Source: Thalassotalea_F euphylliae (GTDB lineage: Bacteria; Pseudomonadota; Gammaproteobacteria; Enterobacterales; Alteromonadaceae). Taken from it: a DNA stretch of 64,000 bases. The DNA lies in the NCBI RefSeq assembly GCF_042682785.1, contig NZ_JBHUIB010000001.1, positions 682,001 through 746,000 on the forward strand. Direction: 5' to 3'. The notes under the pieces are model-generated. The model was not told the DNA's origin, ran no database searches, and saw only the letters and a list, made by a program, of their open reading frames with translations. A program made the position numbers and the translations under genes. Shown here in pieces: positions 19,333 to 28,521 of the stretch (its first letter is position 1; each line of letters opens with the position of its first letter).

Positions 19333-19814
19333 CGTTGATATACGCAAAAGTCTAAATCGTATTGGTTCTTCTCATCGGCTACAAAGATATTGCTAGCGGT
19401 TTTTTCCCATTCTGACAAATCGTATTCAGGAAACTGAGTGTCCCCGTCGATATCAGCATCGATATGGGTAATATAAAGACGGTCGGCTTTAGGCAAACAG
19501 TGCGCATAAATAGCCCCTCCACCTATCACCATAATTTCTTCCACTTCACCAGCAGCTTTAAGTGCTTCATCAACCGATGTCACACTTGTCGTGCCTTCAG
19601 CTTCATAACTAGGATCACGAGAAATGACAATATTTAAGCGTCCAGGCAGTGGACGACCTATCGATTCATATGTCTTACGCCCCATGATCACAGGTTTACC
19701 TAAGGTCGTCTTTTTGAAATAAGCTAAATCAGCGGGTAAATGCCAAGGCATATCGTTGTCTTTACCTATTACGCGGTTATGTGCATGCGCAACAATCATT
19801 GAAAGAGTGCTCAT
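19326..19814 (-). CDS. folA: Dihydrofolate reductase FolA
   Basis: DHFR reduces dihydrofolate to tetrahydrofolate with NADPH. The 162-residue chromosomal type I enzyme shows the N-terminal IVAHAHNRVIGKDNDMPWHLPADLA stretch (substrate-binding Asp in PADLA), the NADPH-binding MGRKTYESIGRPLPGR block, and the IGGGAIY loop. Length and motifs are those of Gammaproteobacteria, not of plasmid-borne trimethoprim-resistance enzymes. It is a single gene. Confidence 0.97.
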   Translation of the reverse strand: MSTLSMIVAHAHNRVIGKDNDMPWHLPADLAYFKKTTLGKPVIMGRKTYESIGRPLPGRLNIVISRDPSYEAEGTTSVTSVDEALKAAGEVEEIMVIGGGAIYAHCLPKADRLYITHIDADIDGDTQFPEYDLSEWEKTASNIFVADEKNQYDLDFCVYQRK

Positions 19815-20172
19815 AATCTGTTTATTTTTGCTATGTTAATGACTACTTTTTGGCTACTTCATTTCTTGCTAAAAAAGAAATGAAAGTGGCTAAAAATATC
19901 ACTGAACTAAGTGTATGTGTATTAGTAGTAATGAGGGGTTATCGTGTTGTTTTCAAGGGTGACTGATAAAAGACAGAAATAAAAAATATATTTAATTTAA
20001 TCACTTACATCAGTCACAAAGTGTCAGAATATTTAACAAATACCTGTAATCCATTACCATAAAAATAGATTTAACAATAATATCATAAACTTAAATATAT
20101 GGTTTGGTTTTTGCTGTGAGCCTTACCGATTGGAATCAAACACTTATTCTTTTTATATATCGGAACAACATA
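19815..20172. other. AT-rich intergenic region between folA and the PEP-CTERM gene
   Basis: About 360 bases with long A/T runs separate the divergent folA and PEP-CTERM genes. Apart from presumed promoters I see no open frame, RNA gene or clear operator. The frame that extends the PEP-CTERM gene upstream to 20104 is not supported by an SD or by a signal-peptide-like start. Confidence 0.4.
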
Positions 20173-20754
20173 ATGAAAAACAATTTATTAAAAGGCATAG
20201 TTGTTGGCTTAAGCCTTTTTATATGTGGTATTGCGAATTCATCTATCTTACTTTCAGAAGTGAGTGAAAATGCTTATATTACTATCGATGGCTACGATAT
20301 AGCTTGGGCAAATCCTTGCGGCCTAGGACCGAGTTCATGTGATCCACTTGATCTGTCTTACCAGTCTCAATTTGGCTGGCGTGCCATGGATTCTGTGCTT
20401 TTTAATCAACTAGGCATTACTCCTTGGGATTTTGTATTTGAAGGTGCAAATGTTGACTATTTCACGGGGAATAATTTAGATGAGTCTACAGGTGCAAGAG
20501 TGGCTAATTTATCTGGTTCACTGCCGAACGGTAATGTTGCCGTAGCTGCACCTTGGTTTTCAAATAACTATACTCACATCGATTGGGGCAATGGTCTAGA
20601 TGGTTACTGGAGCTTTTCTGATAATTTTGCAGTAGGCTACTATGATACCCTCGTTGTGCGTGAATCATTAACAGTGCCAGAACCTTCAACGGTCATCATG
20701 ATCGCAATGGGTATATTTGTTTTATCGACACGTCAATTCAGAAACGCTAAGTAA
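20173..20754 (+). CDS. PEP-CTERM sorting domain-containing protein
   Basis: ATG 20173 gives a 193-residue precursor with a standard signal peptide (MKNNLLKGIVVGLSLFICGIANS). The C-terminus has the exosortase sorting signal: VPEPST, then a hydrophobic helix (VIMIAMGIFVLS), then a basic tail (TRQFRNAK). Such proteins are cut and anchored or released by an exosortase (EpsH/XrtA) and are often linked to exopolysaccharide and biofilm. The middle part is rich in Asn, Trp, Tyr and Gly and contains a Cys pair (CGLGPSSC); I recognise no other domain. No exosortase gene is in this window. Confidence 0.82.
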   Translation: MKNNLLKGIVVGLSLFICGIANSSILLSEVSENAYITIDGYDIAWANPCGLGPSSCDPLDLSYQSQFGWRAMDSVLFNQLGITPWDFVFEGANVDYFTGNNLDESTGARVANLSGSLPNGNVAVAAPWFSNNYTHIDWGNGLDGYWSFSDNFAVGYYDTLVVRESLTVPEPSTVIMIAMGIFVLSTRQFRNAK

Positions 20755-20774
20755 TAAGCCGTCGATAAAGACAA

Positions 20775-20807
20775 AAAAGCAGAATAATCTCAATTATTCT
20801 GCTTTTC
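20775..20807. terminator. Bidirectional terminator between the PEP-CTERM gene and obgE
   Basis: AAGCAGAATAAT and ATTATTCTGCTT form a 12-base-pair stem with a CTCA-type loop, with A runs on one side and T runs on the other, placed between two convergent genes. Confidence 0.85.
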
Positions 20808-20901
20808 TCTAAATGTTGGCACTACTGCCATTTTACTGACTATGTTTCGCTTCTAACTTTTCAATTCATATGAAGATGCAAACATAATGAGACGACAACA
20901 C

Positions 20902-22065
20902 CTATTCTTTGGTGTAGACGACATTCTCATCCCAATAATCGTCATCATCGTCGTCCCAATCATCGTCGTCATCATCCACTTCAGACATCGCATCTTGATG
21001 ATACGTATCCCATTTGAACTCAACGCTTTCTTCTTCTTCGGTGCTTTCTTCTTCTGCAGGTAAGCTATCGATGAAGCTCATCAGATCTTGGCAAAGCTCT
21101 TCTGTACCCATTTTATTGAACGCAGAAATACTGACAACTTGTCCTTCCCAGCCTAATGCGTCAACAATTTCTTGCTTCACTTCTTCTGCTTCTTCATCAA
21201 GCATCAAATCTAGCTTGTTAAGCACTAACCAACGCGGTTTGCCTGCAAGCTTTTCTGAATGACGTTCTAATTCTGAAATGATCGTTCTTGCGTTCTCAAC
21301 AGGATCCGATCCATCAACAGGCATCACGTCGACGACGTGAAGCAATATGCGACAACGTTCTAAATGTTTGAGGAACGTTGTGCCTAGGCCAGCCCCTTCG
21401 GCTGCACCTTCAATTAAACCAGGGATATCCGCTATAACAAAACTACGCTGTGCATCTAAGCGTACAACACCTAAATTTGGCACTAGTGTAGTAAATGGAT
21501 AATCAGCCACTTTTGGCTTAGCTGCAGAAACACTGCGGATCAGCGTTGATTTACCCGCGTTTGGTAAACCTAATAAGCCAACATCAGCAAGCAATAACAA
21601 CTCAAGTTTCAGGTTGCGAATCTCACCTGCAGTACCGTTTGTCTTTTGACGTGGTGCACGGTTAGTACTGCTCTTAAAACGTGTGTTACCTAAACCGTGC
21701 CAGCCACCTTTAGCGACCATTAACTTCTGTTCGTGTTTAGTCAGATCACCGACTTGTTCGCCAGTATCAACATCTACTGCACGCGTACCGACAGGCACCT
21801 TCAAGAAAAGATCTTTACCGCCTTTACCCGTACAATTGCGCGACATACCATTTTGACCACGCTCTGCTTTATGAAAGCGCTCAAAACGATAATCTATAAG
21901 GGTATTTAGGTTTTCATCAGCTACTAAGTAAACGTCACCACCATCACCACCGTCGCCGCCATCTGGGCCGCCAAATTCAATGTATTTTTCTTTACGAAAA
22001 CTGACGCAGCCATTACCACCGTCACCGGCTTCTACGCGAATTTCGACTTCATCAACGAATTTCAT
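20902..22065 (-). CDS. obgE: Obg-family GTPase ObgE (CgtA)
   Basis: ObgE is an essential GTPase acting in 50S subunit maturation and stress responses. The 387-residue protein has the glycine-rich Obg domain (about 1-158, with the GGDGGDGGDVY loop), then the G domain with P-loop GLPNAGKST, switch DIPGLIEGA, NKLD and SISA motifs. The C-terminal tail is extremely acidic, with long Asp runs (about 360-380) ending in a short NVVYTKE segment, as in some Alteromonadales. It lies downstream of rplU-rpmA as in E. coli, although a terminator separates it from rpmA. Confidence 0.97.
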   Translation of the reverse strand: MKFVDEVEIRVEAGDGGNGCVSFRKEKYIEFGGPDGGDGGDGGDVYLVADENLNTLIDYRFERFHKAERGQNGMSRNCTGKGGKDLFLKVPVGTRAVDVDTGEQVGDLTKHEQKLMVAKGGWHGLGNTRFKSSTNRAPRQKTNGTAGEIRNLKLELLLLADVGLLGLPNAGKSTLIRSVSAAKPKVADYPFTTLVPNLGVVRLDAQRSFVIADIPGLIEGAAEGAGLGTTFLKHLERCRILLHVVDVMPVDGSDPVENARTIISELERHSEKLAGKPRWLVLNKLDLMLDEEAEEVKQEIVDALGWEGQVVSISAFNKMGTEELCQDLMSFIDSLPAEEESTEEEESVEFKWDTYHQDAMSEVDDDDDDWDDDDDDYWDENVVYTKE

Positions 22066-22183
22066 AGGGTGTTGTTTACTCCGTACAGGAAATAATTAAT
22101 TTGAGATTGCTTGTTAGTATAAGCGATTTTGTCAGCTTGCCCAATGTCAGCAAAGAGTAAGCCTGTTACTTATAGAGCAAAAA

Positions 22184-22214
22184 AAAGCCCCGCTACGTCG
22201 TAGCAGGGCTCTTT
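22184..22214 (-). terminator. Terminator of the rplU-rpmA operon
   Basis: Read on the minus strand, AGCCCTGCTACG and CGTAGCGGGGCT pair (with one mismatch) and are followed by a run of eight T residues. It lies 19 bases beyond the rpmA stop, upstream of obgE. Confidence 0.9.
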
Positions 22215-22232
22215 ATTCTTGTAACGCGTAAA

Positions 22233-22490
22233 TTAAGCAGAAACGATGCTTACGAATTTACGGTTCTTAGGACCTTTAACGTCGAACTGAACTTTACCGT
22301 CAGCTAGTGCGAATAAAGTGTGATCTTTACCGATACCAACGTTGTCACCAGCGTGGAACTTAGTACCACGTTGACGAACTAGAATGTTACCTGCTAAAAC
22401 TTCTTGACCACCGAAACGCTTAACACCTAGGCGTTTACTTTCTGAATCACGACCGTTTTTGGTACTACCTGCTGCCTTCTTATGTGCCAT
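22233..22490 (-). CDS. rpmA: 50S ribosomal protein L27
   Basis: L27 is the 85-residue ribosomal protein whose N-terminal tail reaches the peptidyl-transferase centre. The sequence begins MAHKKAAGSTKNGRDSES, and the GNILVRQRGTKFHAGDNVG core is standard. There is no N-terminal extension requiring proteolysis, unlike in Firmicutes. It follows rplU by 18 bases. Confidence 0.99.
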   Translation of the reverse strand: MAHKKAAGSTKNGRDSESKRLGVKRFGGQEVLAGNILVRQRGTKFHAGDNVGIGKDHTLFALADGKVQFDVKGPKNRKFVSIVSA

Positions 22491-22508
22491 CTTTAAATGC
22501 TCCTAAAA

Positions 22509-22820
22509 TTAGCCGTTAATACCAGTAATCTTCACTTCAGTGAACCATTGGCGATGGCCCTGCTGCTTACGTGAATGCTTACGACGTTTGAACTTAACGA
22601 TTTTAACTTTGTCGCCACGACCTTGAGCAACAACTTCAGCTGTTACTTTACCGCCGTCAACTAAAGGTGCGCCAACTTTGATGTCGTCGCCATTTGCGAT
22701 CATTAAAACGTTATCGAATTCAACTGTAGCGCCAACTTCTAGTTCAATTTTCTCTAAACGAACTGTTTGACCTTCAGTCACACGGTGCTGTTTACCACCG
22801 CTTTGGAATACCGCGTACAT
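22509..22820 (-). CDS. rplU: 50S ribosomal protein L21
   Basis: L21 is a 103-residue 23S rRNA-binding protein. The family signature MYAVFQSGGKQHRVTEGQ at the N-terminus and KFKRRKHSRKQQGHRQ near the C-terminus are present. It is the first gene of rplU-rpmA and divergent from ispB, the order found in E. coli. Confidence 0.99.
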   Translation of the reverse strand: MYAVFQSGGKQHRVTEGQTVRLEKIELEVGATVEFDNVLMIANGDDIKVGAPLVDGGKVTAEVVAQGRGDKVKIVKFKRRKHSRKQQGHRQWFTEVKITGING

Positions 22821-23028
22821 TTGCTACTCCGTACTGCACCAGCTAGTCATTGGTGCGTAAATTTAAAAATATAGGGCGCGAATTCTACGCGAACGGTTTA
22901 CCGATCGCAAGGCAAATATGACATTAATTAGATAATTTTTGATAAGTCTGTGACAACACTTCATTCCAGCGTGAATTAGTGTACACTTGTGCGCACTTAA
23001 CTCTCGAAATTTTCTTGTTTTTCTTGCT

Positions 23029-24000
23029 ATGAATTTGAGCGAAATTCAGTCTCTCGCCTCTGACGACATGTCGGCAGTCAATGAACTTATCTACGGCCAG
23101 CTACAATCTGATGTAGCGTTAATTAATCAGCTTGGTATTTACATCGTTAACGCGGGCGGTAAACGCATGCGTCCGATGCTCAGTGTTTTGGCAGCTCGTG
23201 CGTTGGGTTATGAAGGAAAGGATCATATTTCGATCGCCGCGATCGTTGAATTTATTCATACCGCCACATTACTTCATGATGATGTAGTCGACGAATCTGA
23301 GCTTCGCCGCGGTCGAGAAACCGCTAACGCGATGTTTGGTAATGCTGCAAGCGTATTAGTTGGTGATTTCCTTTATACACGCTCTTTTCAAATGATGGTA
23401 AAAATCAATAAGATGCGCGTCATGGAGATTCTGTCAGATACCACAAATGTGGTCGCTGAAGGTGAAGTACTTCAATTGATGAACTGTAATAATCCTGATA
23501 CCACTGAAGAAAGTTACATGCAGGTTATTTACAGCAAGACAGCTCGTTTATTCGAAGCCGCCACCCAATTAGCTGCTGTGATCGGCGATCATGATCCTAC
23601 GATCGAGCAGGCACTTGCCGACTATGGTAAACATCTTGGCACTGCGTTCCAGCTGGTTGATGACATAATGGATTACACAGCAGACGCGAAAGAAATGGGC
23701 AAAAACGTAGGTGATGATTTAGCAGAAGGTAAGCCTACCCTGCCATTAATCTATGCGATAGAGAAAGGCAACGACAAGCAGCGCCAACTTATTCGTGATG
23801 CCATTGAACACTGTAATGGTATGGAACACCTAGATGAAATTCTTGAAGCACTTAAAGAAACAGGCTCGTTAGAATACACGCAAAGCATTGCCGAGCAAGA
23901 AGCTGACAAGGCAATTAACGCTTTAGCACCGCTCCCTGATTCACAATACAAAGAAGCATTAGCAGCGCTTGCTCACATCGCAGCCAATCGCTCTAGCTAA
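23029..24000 (+). CDS. ispB: Octaprenyl diphosphate synthase IspB
   Basis: IspB makes the C40 isoprenoid tail of ubiquinone and menaquinone. ATG 23029 gives 323 residues, exactly the E. coli length, beginning MNLSEIQSLASDDM; the longer frame from 22987 is unlike the family. Both aspartate-rich motifs are present: the first DDVVDES after TATLLH, the second DDIMDY in FQLVDDIMDY. GGKRMRP is the isopentenyl-diphosphate-binding motif. It is monocistronic and ends at a strong terminator. Confidence 0.97.
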   Translation: MNLSEIQSLASDDMSAVNELIYGQLQSDVALINQLGIYIVNAGGKRMRPMLSVLAARALGYEGKDHISIAAIVEFIHTATLLHDDVVDESELRRGRETANAMFGNAASVLVGDFLYTRSFQMMVKINKMRVMEILSDTTNVVAEGEVLQLMNCNNPDTTEESYMQVIYSKTARLFEAATQLAAVIGDHDPTIEQALADYGKHLGTAFQLVDDIMDYTADAKEMGKNVGDDLAEGKPTLPLIYAIEKGNDKQRQLIRDAIEHCNGMEHLDEILEALKETGSLEYTQSIAEQEADKAINALAPLPDSQYKEALAALAHIAANRSS

Positions 24001-24024
24001 CGTTTCGCTTCGATTCAGCAAAAT

Positions 24025-24053
24025 CAAAAAAGCCGCAATATGCGGCTTTTTTG
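24025..24053. terminator. Terminator after ispB
   Basis: AAAAAAGCCGCA and TGCGGCTTTTTT form a long stem around an ATA loop, 25 bases after the ispB stop. Symmetry of the A and T runs lets it act for the convergent acyltransferase gene too. Confidence 0.92.
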
Positions 24054-24083
24054 TTCTCTTGTAAATTCTATTGCTGATACCAC

Positions 24084-25160
24084 TTACCAGCCAATGATGT
24101 AGCGACTCTTTTTATCCAGTAGCTTTTTAAAAATTAGTGCTATCGCATAACTGATAGCAATTACAATCATTGTTACTACCAGCGTCGTCAGAATATTTCC
24201 CTTGCCTGCAAGACCTGCTAAATCGGGACTGTCGTATATCATCCACCATGGTGTGGTAATCCATGGGTGAATGAAATAAATCGCGAAGCTCACATCCGCT
24301 AGTTTTTGTAAAAAACCTACTTGAATGTGCTCAAACTTATTGAGAAGCGCCAACAACACCAAAGTTAATAATATTTTCTGTGGCAACATTAAATCAGGCA
24401 CTGTCAATTCAAATGCGCCTTTATTCAATACACCAGCACCAAAGAAATGCGCTTGGCCAATCGCAAGTGCAACTGCTGCAAGCAGCATTAGCCCCCAGAA
24501 CTTATCAATAAAGGGAAACAGTTTATCTCGATTTTCAGAGCTCCACACACCGAATAAGTACACAGGTAAGAAGTAGAACAATGACTGGATCGCATTCAAA
24601 TTAGAAATAGGACGATGAATGATCATCGCAACGACAAATAAAGGTATCGCAACCGTAAGCAATGATTTTTTCTTGATTAAGTCCATTACCCAAGGCGATA
24701 AAGCAAATAACATCATACCCATAGGAATATACCAATAAGCTGTCAATGCTCGTCCCGTAACGACATACCATGTGGCAGCGGATGTGACATCTTCAATACT
24801 GGCGTATTGCCCATGTAAATCAGGCGAATTCCCCGCAGTTAAATGCCAAATGATCCAAGGTAAAGAAAGGATCAAGTATGGGACGAACACATATTTTGTT
24901 TTATTTCGCATGTACTTTTCATAGTCCCAGCGATGATAAAACACGTGATGAAAAAGAAAGCCTGAAATGAATACGAAAAAGACGGTGCCATTCATCATGA
25001 GGTTGAACCATGCTTTATCCGCAAAGGTTTCTATTTCCCACCCAGCTGGACGATAACAATGGGCCATCACAATAAAGATAATGGCAATACCACGAAAGTG
25101 ATTAATGCTATTCAAAAAGCCTTTCTTGGCCGGCTTTTCACTCGCTTTTTCTTGCTGCAT
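24084..25160 (-). CDS. Acyltransferase family 3 membrane protein
   Basis: This 358-residue integral membrane protein has about ten hydrophobic segments and the acyltransferase-3 family N-terminal block (LNSINHFRGIAIIFIVMAHCYRP), with the catalytic-type His in MAHC and a conserved RG pair. Such enzymes O-acetylate or O-acylate surface sugars, glucans or exported polyketides from the inner membrane. The cytoplasmic N-terminus is lysine rich. The substrate cannot be told from the sequence. It is divergent from a sulfotransferase, which suggests, without proving, a local theme of carbohydrate modification. Confidence 0.83.
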   Translation of the reverse strand: MQQEKASEKPAKKGFLNSINHFRGIAIIFIVMAHCYRPAGWEIETFADKAWFNLMMNGTVFFVFISGFLFHHVFYHRWDYEKYMRNKTKYVFVPYLILSLPWIIWHLTAGNSPDLHGQYASIEDVTSAATWYVVTGRALTAYWYIPMGMMLFALSPWVMDLIKKKSLLTVAIPLFVVAMIIHRPISNLNAIQSLFYFLPVYLFGVWSSENRDKLFPFIDKFWGLMLLAAVALAIGQAHFFGAGVLNKGAFELTVPDLMLPQKILLTLVLLALLNKFEHIQVGFLQKLADVSFAIYFIHPWITTPWWMIYDSPDLAGLAGKGNILTTLVVTMIVIAISYAIALIFKKLLDKKSRYIIGW

Positions 25161-25302
25161 ATTAGCCCCAACACATGTCTTATCTTTCCACTATAAAAGC
25201 GTTAACAACTTTTTGTAAACCAAAGAATTTATAATTATTTGTTCGATAATTGCCCAATTTGTTACTTCGCGTTAGAGTGTTGAAAAAGGAGTTTTGACGA
25301 CA

Positions 25303-26232
25303 GTGAATACTGAATTAAGTAATCTTTGGCAGCAAAGTGATGATTTCATTCACACCATTATCTGCGGTATGGCAAAAACAGGCACTTCACTCCCGCTCAC
25401 GTTACTAGATGACCACCCTCAACTTGCCGTGTTTCCAGAAGAGTTGCGCTTTATGGATGCGCGATGTCACATTGTCGAGAACCAGCAATCCGCTCAAGCA
25501 TTACTGGAAAACCCCAATACGCAAAACCTAAATATCAACCAAAAATCCTTCACCGATATCAAAGAACATGGTGGTAGTGGTTATGGCATTAGAGATTATC
25601 GCAATATCAATTTTTCGCAGTTTAGTCGAACACTAAAGCAAGGCTTTGCCCAAGCCAAAAATGTTGAGCAACGTTACTTGTCTGCTTTCGCCGCTTTCTC
25701 GATAGCCAAAAAGCTCGATATGCAGTCGTTGATAAACATTGGGCAGACGGTTTCAAAAGCACCTCACAACGAAATGTATATGGCGAGTTGGCAAAAAATG
25801 TTTGGCGAAAAGCTCCGTGTTATTTGGATGGTCCGCGACCCGCTCGAACACTTTCTCAGTATGCGAAATGTCGCCGAGCAACTTGGGGCTGAACCAACCA
25901 ATCTTGAAGATTTTTGTGAAGTAGTAAACAGCCGCTTCACTTTGATGTCGATGCAAACTGCGCCAACCATTTTTATTAGGTACGAAGATCTCATTAACGA
26001 TACTGAACAAGAAATGCGGCAAGTAGCTCAGTTTCTGGATATTGAGTTTGTTCCTTCGTTACTGACTCCAACAAAAAATGGTGCTCCATGGCAAGGTAAC
26101 TCTAGCAGAGGAAAAGTTGAAGCCTCCGTATTTAGCAACCCCAAAACGGCGCATAAGCTCCTCTCCAAGCAAGAGATTGATTACATCAAGACGAATACTC
26201 GCGAGTTTCGCAATACATTCGGATACATATAA
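25303..26232 (+). CDS. Sulfotransferase family protein
   Basis: The product resembles PAPS-dependent sulfotransferases. An N-terminal 5'-phosphosulfate loop reads IICGMAKTGTSLPLTLLDDHPQL and the 3'-phosphate-binding segment reads IWMVRDPLEHFLSMR. I place the start at GTG 25303 (309 residues), because GGAG at 25288-25291 is 11 bases upstream; the TTG at 25294 would be only 2 bases from that SD. The acceptor (a polysaccharide, lipid or protein) is unknown. It is a single gene with no terminator seen. Confidence 0.78.
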   Translation: MNTELSNLWQQSDDFIHTIICGMAKTGTSLPLTLLDDHPQLAVFPEELRFMDARCHIVENQQSAQALLENPNTQNLNINQKSFTDIKEHGGSGYGIRDYRNINFSQFSRTLKQGFAQAKNVEQRYLSAFAAFSIAKKLDMQSLINIGQTVSKAPHNEMYMASWQKMFGEKLRVIWMVRDPLEHFLSMRNVAEQLGAEPTNLEDFCEVVNSRFTLMSMQTAPTIFIRYEDLINDTEQEMRQVAQFLDIEFVPSLLTPTKNGAPWQGNSSRGKVEASVFSNPKTAHKLLSKQEIDYIKTNTREFRNTFGYI

Positions 26233-26334
26233 ACGTTCTAAATAAACGCTTAATGAACATACACATAGAGTTTAATTAATAAACCTTTTCTTCTATATTT
26301 GAAAAAGGTTCTATGACAATACCAAGGAAGTCGA

Positions 26335-27564
26335 ATGAAAAGGTCATTGCTCACCGTCCTAATTACCTTAACCACAATTGGCGTTGCCAATGCCTCAATA
26401 GAAACAAGAGATTGGCACACAACTGCGTCTGCAAAAGCACAGCAATTTGTTAAAGAAAATATCGCCATTGATTTTTATGCATCGCCACATAAAACAGGTT
26501 GGGATAATAACGTGGAAGTCGCTAATTATATTGATTTAGCAGCATCTCGCGGTATTTCTGGCGCTTCAGTTACGCTTGCCGCGCCACACACGCCAACATG
26601 GGACAAATTTGTGCAAGAGCACAAAACATGGACCGCTGCTGTCGAATCCGCTAATACGCCGGTAAGAATGGTGAATACACCCGAAGACTTCGCGCTAGCC
26701 CACAAAAACGGTGAATATGCGGTTCAATGGGCATCTCAAACCACCATGATGCTAGAGGGTGATGTAAGCCGTGTAAAACAAGTCGCTGAAATGGGGGTTA
26801 AAACCATGCAGCTGACCTACAACGAGACAGAACTGACGGGTGTTGGCGTTATATCCTTTATTAATGGTGATAAAGGTGGCCTTACTGATTTTGGTAAACA
26901 AGTGATTGATGAGATGGTCAAGTACGGTATTACCGTTGATATGTCACACACCGCCAATCAAACGACCATGGATATGATGAATTATATGGAGAAAAACCAT
27001 CCCGGTGTGCCACCTATTTTCTCTCATTCCCCTGTTGCCTCAACCTATGGCTGTGAGCCGCACGAAACCCTAACGGAAACTCAAAAACGTATGGCGCAAA
27101 ATGGTTGGCAAAAAGGTCACCCTAATTACCGTTTAGCGGCATGTTATCGTTTACTCTCAGACGAACAAGTGAAGAAAGTTGCTTCAATGGGTGGTGTTGT
27201 TGCCATTACAGGTGCTGAGTTTATGTTGGATGGTATTTGGCCGGAAGATATAACACCTAAACAATACGCTGAAATGATCCATGGCGCAGTAAAAGTAGCG
27301 GGTATTGATCATGTAGGTATTGGCACAGACGACATGATGACAACGTCGAAAGTTGTTCCCTTTGTGAAGGCTAATGCCGATAAATATGCAGATGGTGGCT
27401 ACATGGTTAATGCCTTTAATTTAGGGGCAACGGGTTGCGCTGAGCTGTCAAAACACTTAGCAGCTGTCACTGATGAACTTTGGGCCTTGGGTTATTCAAA
27501 TGATGATCTTAGAAAGCTCTATGGCGGTAATTTACTACGTGTTTATAAACAAACATGGAAGTAG
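26335..27564 (+). CDS. Secreted M19 (membrane dipeptidase) family protein, metal site altered
   Basis: This 409-residue protein has a signal peptide (MKRSLLTVLITLTTIGVANA) and a peptidase M19 TIM-barrel domain. The bridging glutamate is seen in LEG (E141), with later metal ligands H205 (DMSHTA) and H231 (FSHSP), and a GIGTDD segment near the usual final Asp. The first metal motif, normally HxD in a DGHNDLP-type block, reads D46-F-Y-A-S50 here, so the His becomes Tyr48 and the Asp Ser50. Activity as a zinc dipeptidase is therefore uncertain. The SD (AAGGAAG) is good. Confidence 0.85.
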   Translation: MKRSLLTVLITLTTIGVANASIETRDWHTTASAKAQQFVKENIAIDFYASPHKTGWDNNVEVANYIDLAASRGISGASVTLAAPHTPTWDKFVQEHKTWTAAVESANTPVRMVNTPEDFALAHKNGEYAVQWASQTTMMLEGDVSRVKQVAEMGVKTMQLTYNETELTGVGVISFINGDKGGLTDFGKQVIDEMVKYGITVDMSHTANQTTMDMMNYMEKNHPGVPPIFSHSPVASTYGCEPHETLTETQKRMAQNGWQKGHPNYRLAACYRLLSDEQVKKVASMGGVVAITGAEFMLDGIWPEDITPKQYAEMIHGAVKVAGIDHVGIGTDDMMTTSKVVPFVKANADKYADGGYMVNAFNLGATGCAELSKHLAAVTDELWALGYSNDDLRKLYGGNLLRVYKQTWK

Positions 27565-27688
27565 TACTGTCATGCAGGAGTTAATGGAATCTGTAGAAGT
27601 CGACGTCTCATAAACAGTGGCGTCTTCAGGTACCAATCAAACACTAAGCAGTTACATTTACTTTATACGTTATCTCAAAAGCGGGTAC

Positions 27689-28444
27689 ATGAAACGGTTA
27701 ATATACTTCCTCTGTGGATTATTTTGCTCGTATGCAACTGCAAACGGCGTAGTCTCTGCGCCCGTGCTCTCTGTTCCTGTTTATAGCTATCACCTTAAAC
27801 CCCCTCTCATTATTGACGACCAAGAACAAAAAGGTCTGTATTTTGATTTTGTTAACTACCTGAATAGCAGCAGTAAAGATTATCAGTTTCAACTCACCCA
27901 CATCCCTCGCAAACGAATCGATAAAATGTTAGCTGAGAAAGAGCTTGATGGTATTCTGCTCGGTGTTAACCCGGTATGGTTCAAGGACAAACAAGAAACT
28001 AAGTATTTATGGTCACCTCGAATATTCACCGATCGAGATGAACTGGTTTCCCTCAAGGAAACGCCTGTAGAATACATTAATCCAGACTCGCTAGAGGGTA
28101 AAGTCTTTGGTGGCGTAAGGGGTTTTTATTATTTTGGCATCAATGAAATTATCAAACAGCAACGCGTATTGCGCATAGATACCGTTCATGAGATTGATCT
28201 ATTTAGCATGCTACTAAATAGACGAATAGATGCCGCCGTTATAAGCCGCTCAACCTTTGACTACATGGTAAAAATTAACGAATGGCAGGATAAATTTCAC
28301 TTGTCGAAAAAGCCACATGACATATACGACCGGCGCGTCCTAATTCCACTCGATAATGAACATTTGTACCATTACTTATTACCCATTATTAGTCAGATGG
28401 AGTTTGACGAACAATGGCAATCTACCTTAGCGAAATATAGGTAG
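27689..28444 (+). CDS. Periplasmic solute-binding protein (SBP_bac_3-like), orphan
   Basis: From ATG 27689 the product is 251 residues, starting with a signal peptide (MKRLIYFLCGLFCSYATANG); the longer frame from 27617 adds 24 residues ahead of this and is rejected. The body resembles the extracellular solute-binding family 3 proteins often found as single genes in Alteromonadales: a YFDFVNYLN lobe, HIPRKRI, and a C-terminal hinge region. No permease or ATPase gene is adjacent, so it could be a signalling or vestigial binding protein. The ligand is unknown. Confidence 0.7.
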   Translation: MKRLIYFLCGLFCSYATANGVVSAPVLSVPVYSYHLKPPLIIDDQEQKGLYFDFVNYLNSSSKDYQFQLTHIPRKRIDKMLAEKELDGILLGVNPVWFKDKQETKYLWSPRIFTDRDELVSLKETPVEYINPDSLEGKVFGGVRGFYYFGINEIIKQQRVLRIDTVHEIDLFSMLLNRRIDAAVISRSTFDYMVKINEWQDKFHLSKKPHDIYDRRVLIPLDNEHLYHYLLPIISQMEFDEQWQSTLAKYR

Positions 28445-28471
28445 TACCCTATGAAGTTGACATATCCCCAT

Positions 28472-28502
28472 AAAAAAAGCCGCTCAATGAGCGGCTTTTT
28501 TG
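28472..28502. terminator. Bidirectional terminator between the solute-binding gene and mdh
   Basis: GCCGCTC and GAGCGGC pair around AAT, with seven A residues before and six T residues after. It sits between convergent genes. Confidence 0.92.
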
Positions 28503-28521
28503 TATTCAATAACAGTTGCTA

